Assembly (NCBI GenBank): GCA_016858145.1
Contig: JAEHOE010000113.1
Location: forward strand, 310,001 to 374,000
Reading direction: 5' to 3'
Length of the DNA: 64,000 nucleotides
Source: Edaphochlamys debaryana
Lineage: Eukaryota; Chlorophyta; Chlorophyceae; Chlamydomonadales
The notes beneath the pieces are model-generated. The model was not told the DNA's origin. It did not search any database and worked only from the letters and a program-made list of their open reading frames with translations. Below are positions 63,878 through 64,000 of the stretch, piece by piece. Position 1 is the first letter of the stretch; every line of letters starts with the position of its first letter. The position numbers and the translations under genes were made by a program.

Positions 63878-64000
63878 CTGGGGGTGTGGTTGAAAGGAGG
63901 GGGGGGGCGGGGGGGTTGAAGGACGGGTTAAAAGGACGTGTTGGCGACGCACGATAGGCCTGAGTCGCGAGCGACGCCGCCGAGTGCCGGCGACCCCTTG

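Noticed and set aside
1..64000. tRNA, rRNA or other structured RNA genes
   Set aside because: No stretch with convincing A/B boxes or conserved rRNA sequence was noticed on either strand by eye. A covariance-model search would be decisive.

Overview
The window looks like nuclear DNA of a GC-rich unicellular green alga (Chlorophyta). The genes are eukaryotic and full of short introns. The protein set includes a plant-type AXR1/NAE1 subunit, a plastid trigger factor and a plastid GNAT (NSI/SNAT-like), both with transit-like N-termini, RPB6, LAS1 and a NEK1-type kinase. The last suggests a flagellated lineage. I cannot name the species. Gene models were built by hand from splice sites, reading phase and remembered family conservation. 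Every listed exon chain keeps phase from start to stop.

Layout. 656-8101 (+): a secreted cysteine-rich protein of about 1,012 aa in 20 exons. 8.1-14.6 kb: an accessory zone with an F-box/ankyrin-like gene interrupted by a frameshift (10020-12074), a decayed fragment of the same gene (about 8740) and pieces of one retroelement family. 14661-22734 (-): AXR1/NAE1. 22.9-27.4 kb: a doubtful proline-rich ORF, then about 2.5 kb where I recognise nothing. 27503-30405 (-): NSI/SNAT-like acetyltransferase. 30881-36430 (-): LAS1. 37559-45616 (-): trigger factor, with a truncated hAT transposase in its last intron. 45989-56293 (+): NEK1-type kinase, divergent from the trigger factor. 57844-59617 (-): an unrecognised 187-aa gene, divergent from RPB6 (59968-61725, +). 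62.6-63.4 kb: a second, internally deleted retroelement copy. 63740-63877 (-): last exon of a gene that continues beyond the window.

The most unusual signal is in intron architecture, not in a gene. From AXR1 to the 187-aa gene, introns repeatedly carry extra copies of the edge of the neighbouring exon together with its splice site. The copies are single or tandem: 18 units of 108/109 nt in AXR1, 5 units of 123 nt in NEK1, 5 in the trigger factor and 5 in the 187-aa gene. I count about 20 affected junctions. The same introns tend to begin GTGGGG and end CCCCAG, so their ends are complementary. Some share a motif of about 30 nt between unrelated genes, and several use GC instead of GT donors. 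Together this suggests an active process of junction-spanning duplication and possibly introner-like intron insertion. The Cys-rich gene, the ankyrin-like gene and RPB6 show little or none of it.

The genes form no operon or pathway. They are housekeeping functions: neddylation, plastid protein acetylation and folding, pre-rRNA cleavage, transcription and ciliary/DNA-damage kinase signalling.
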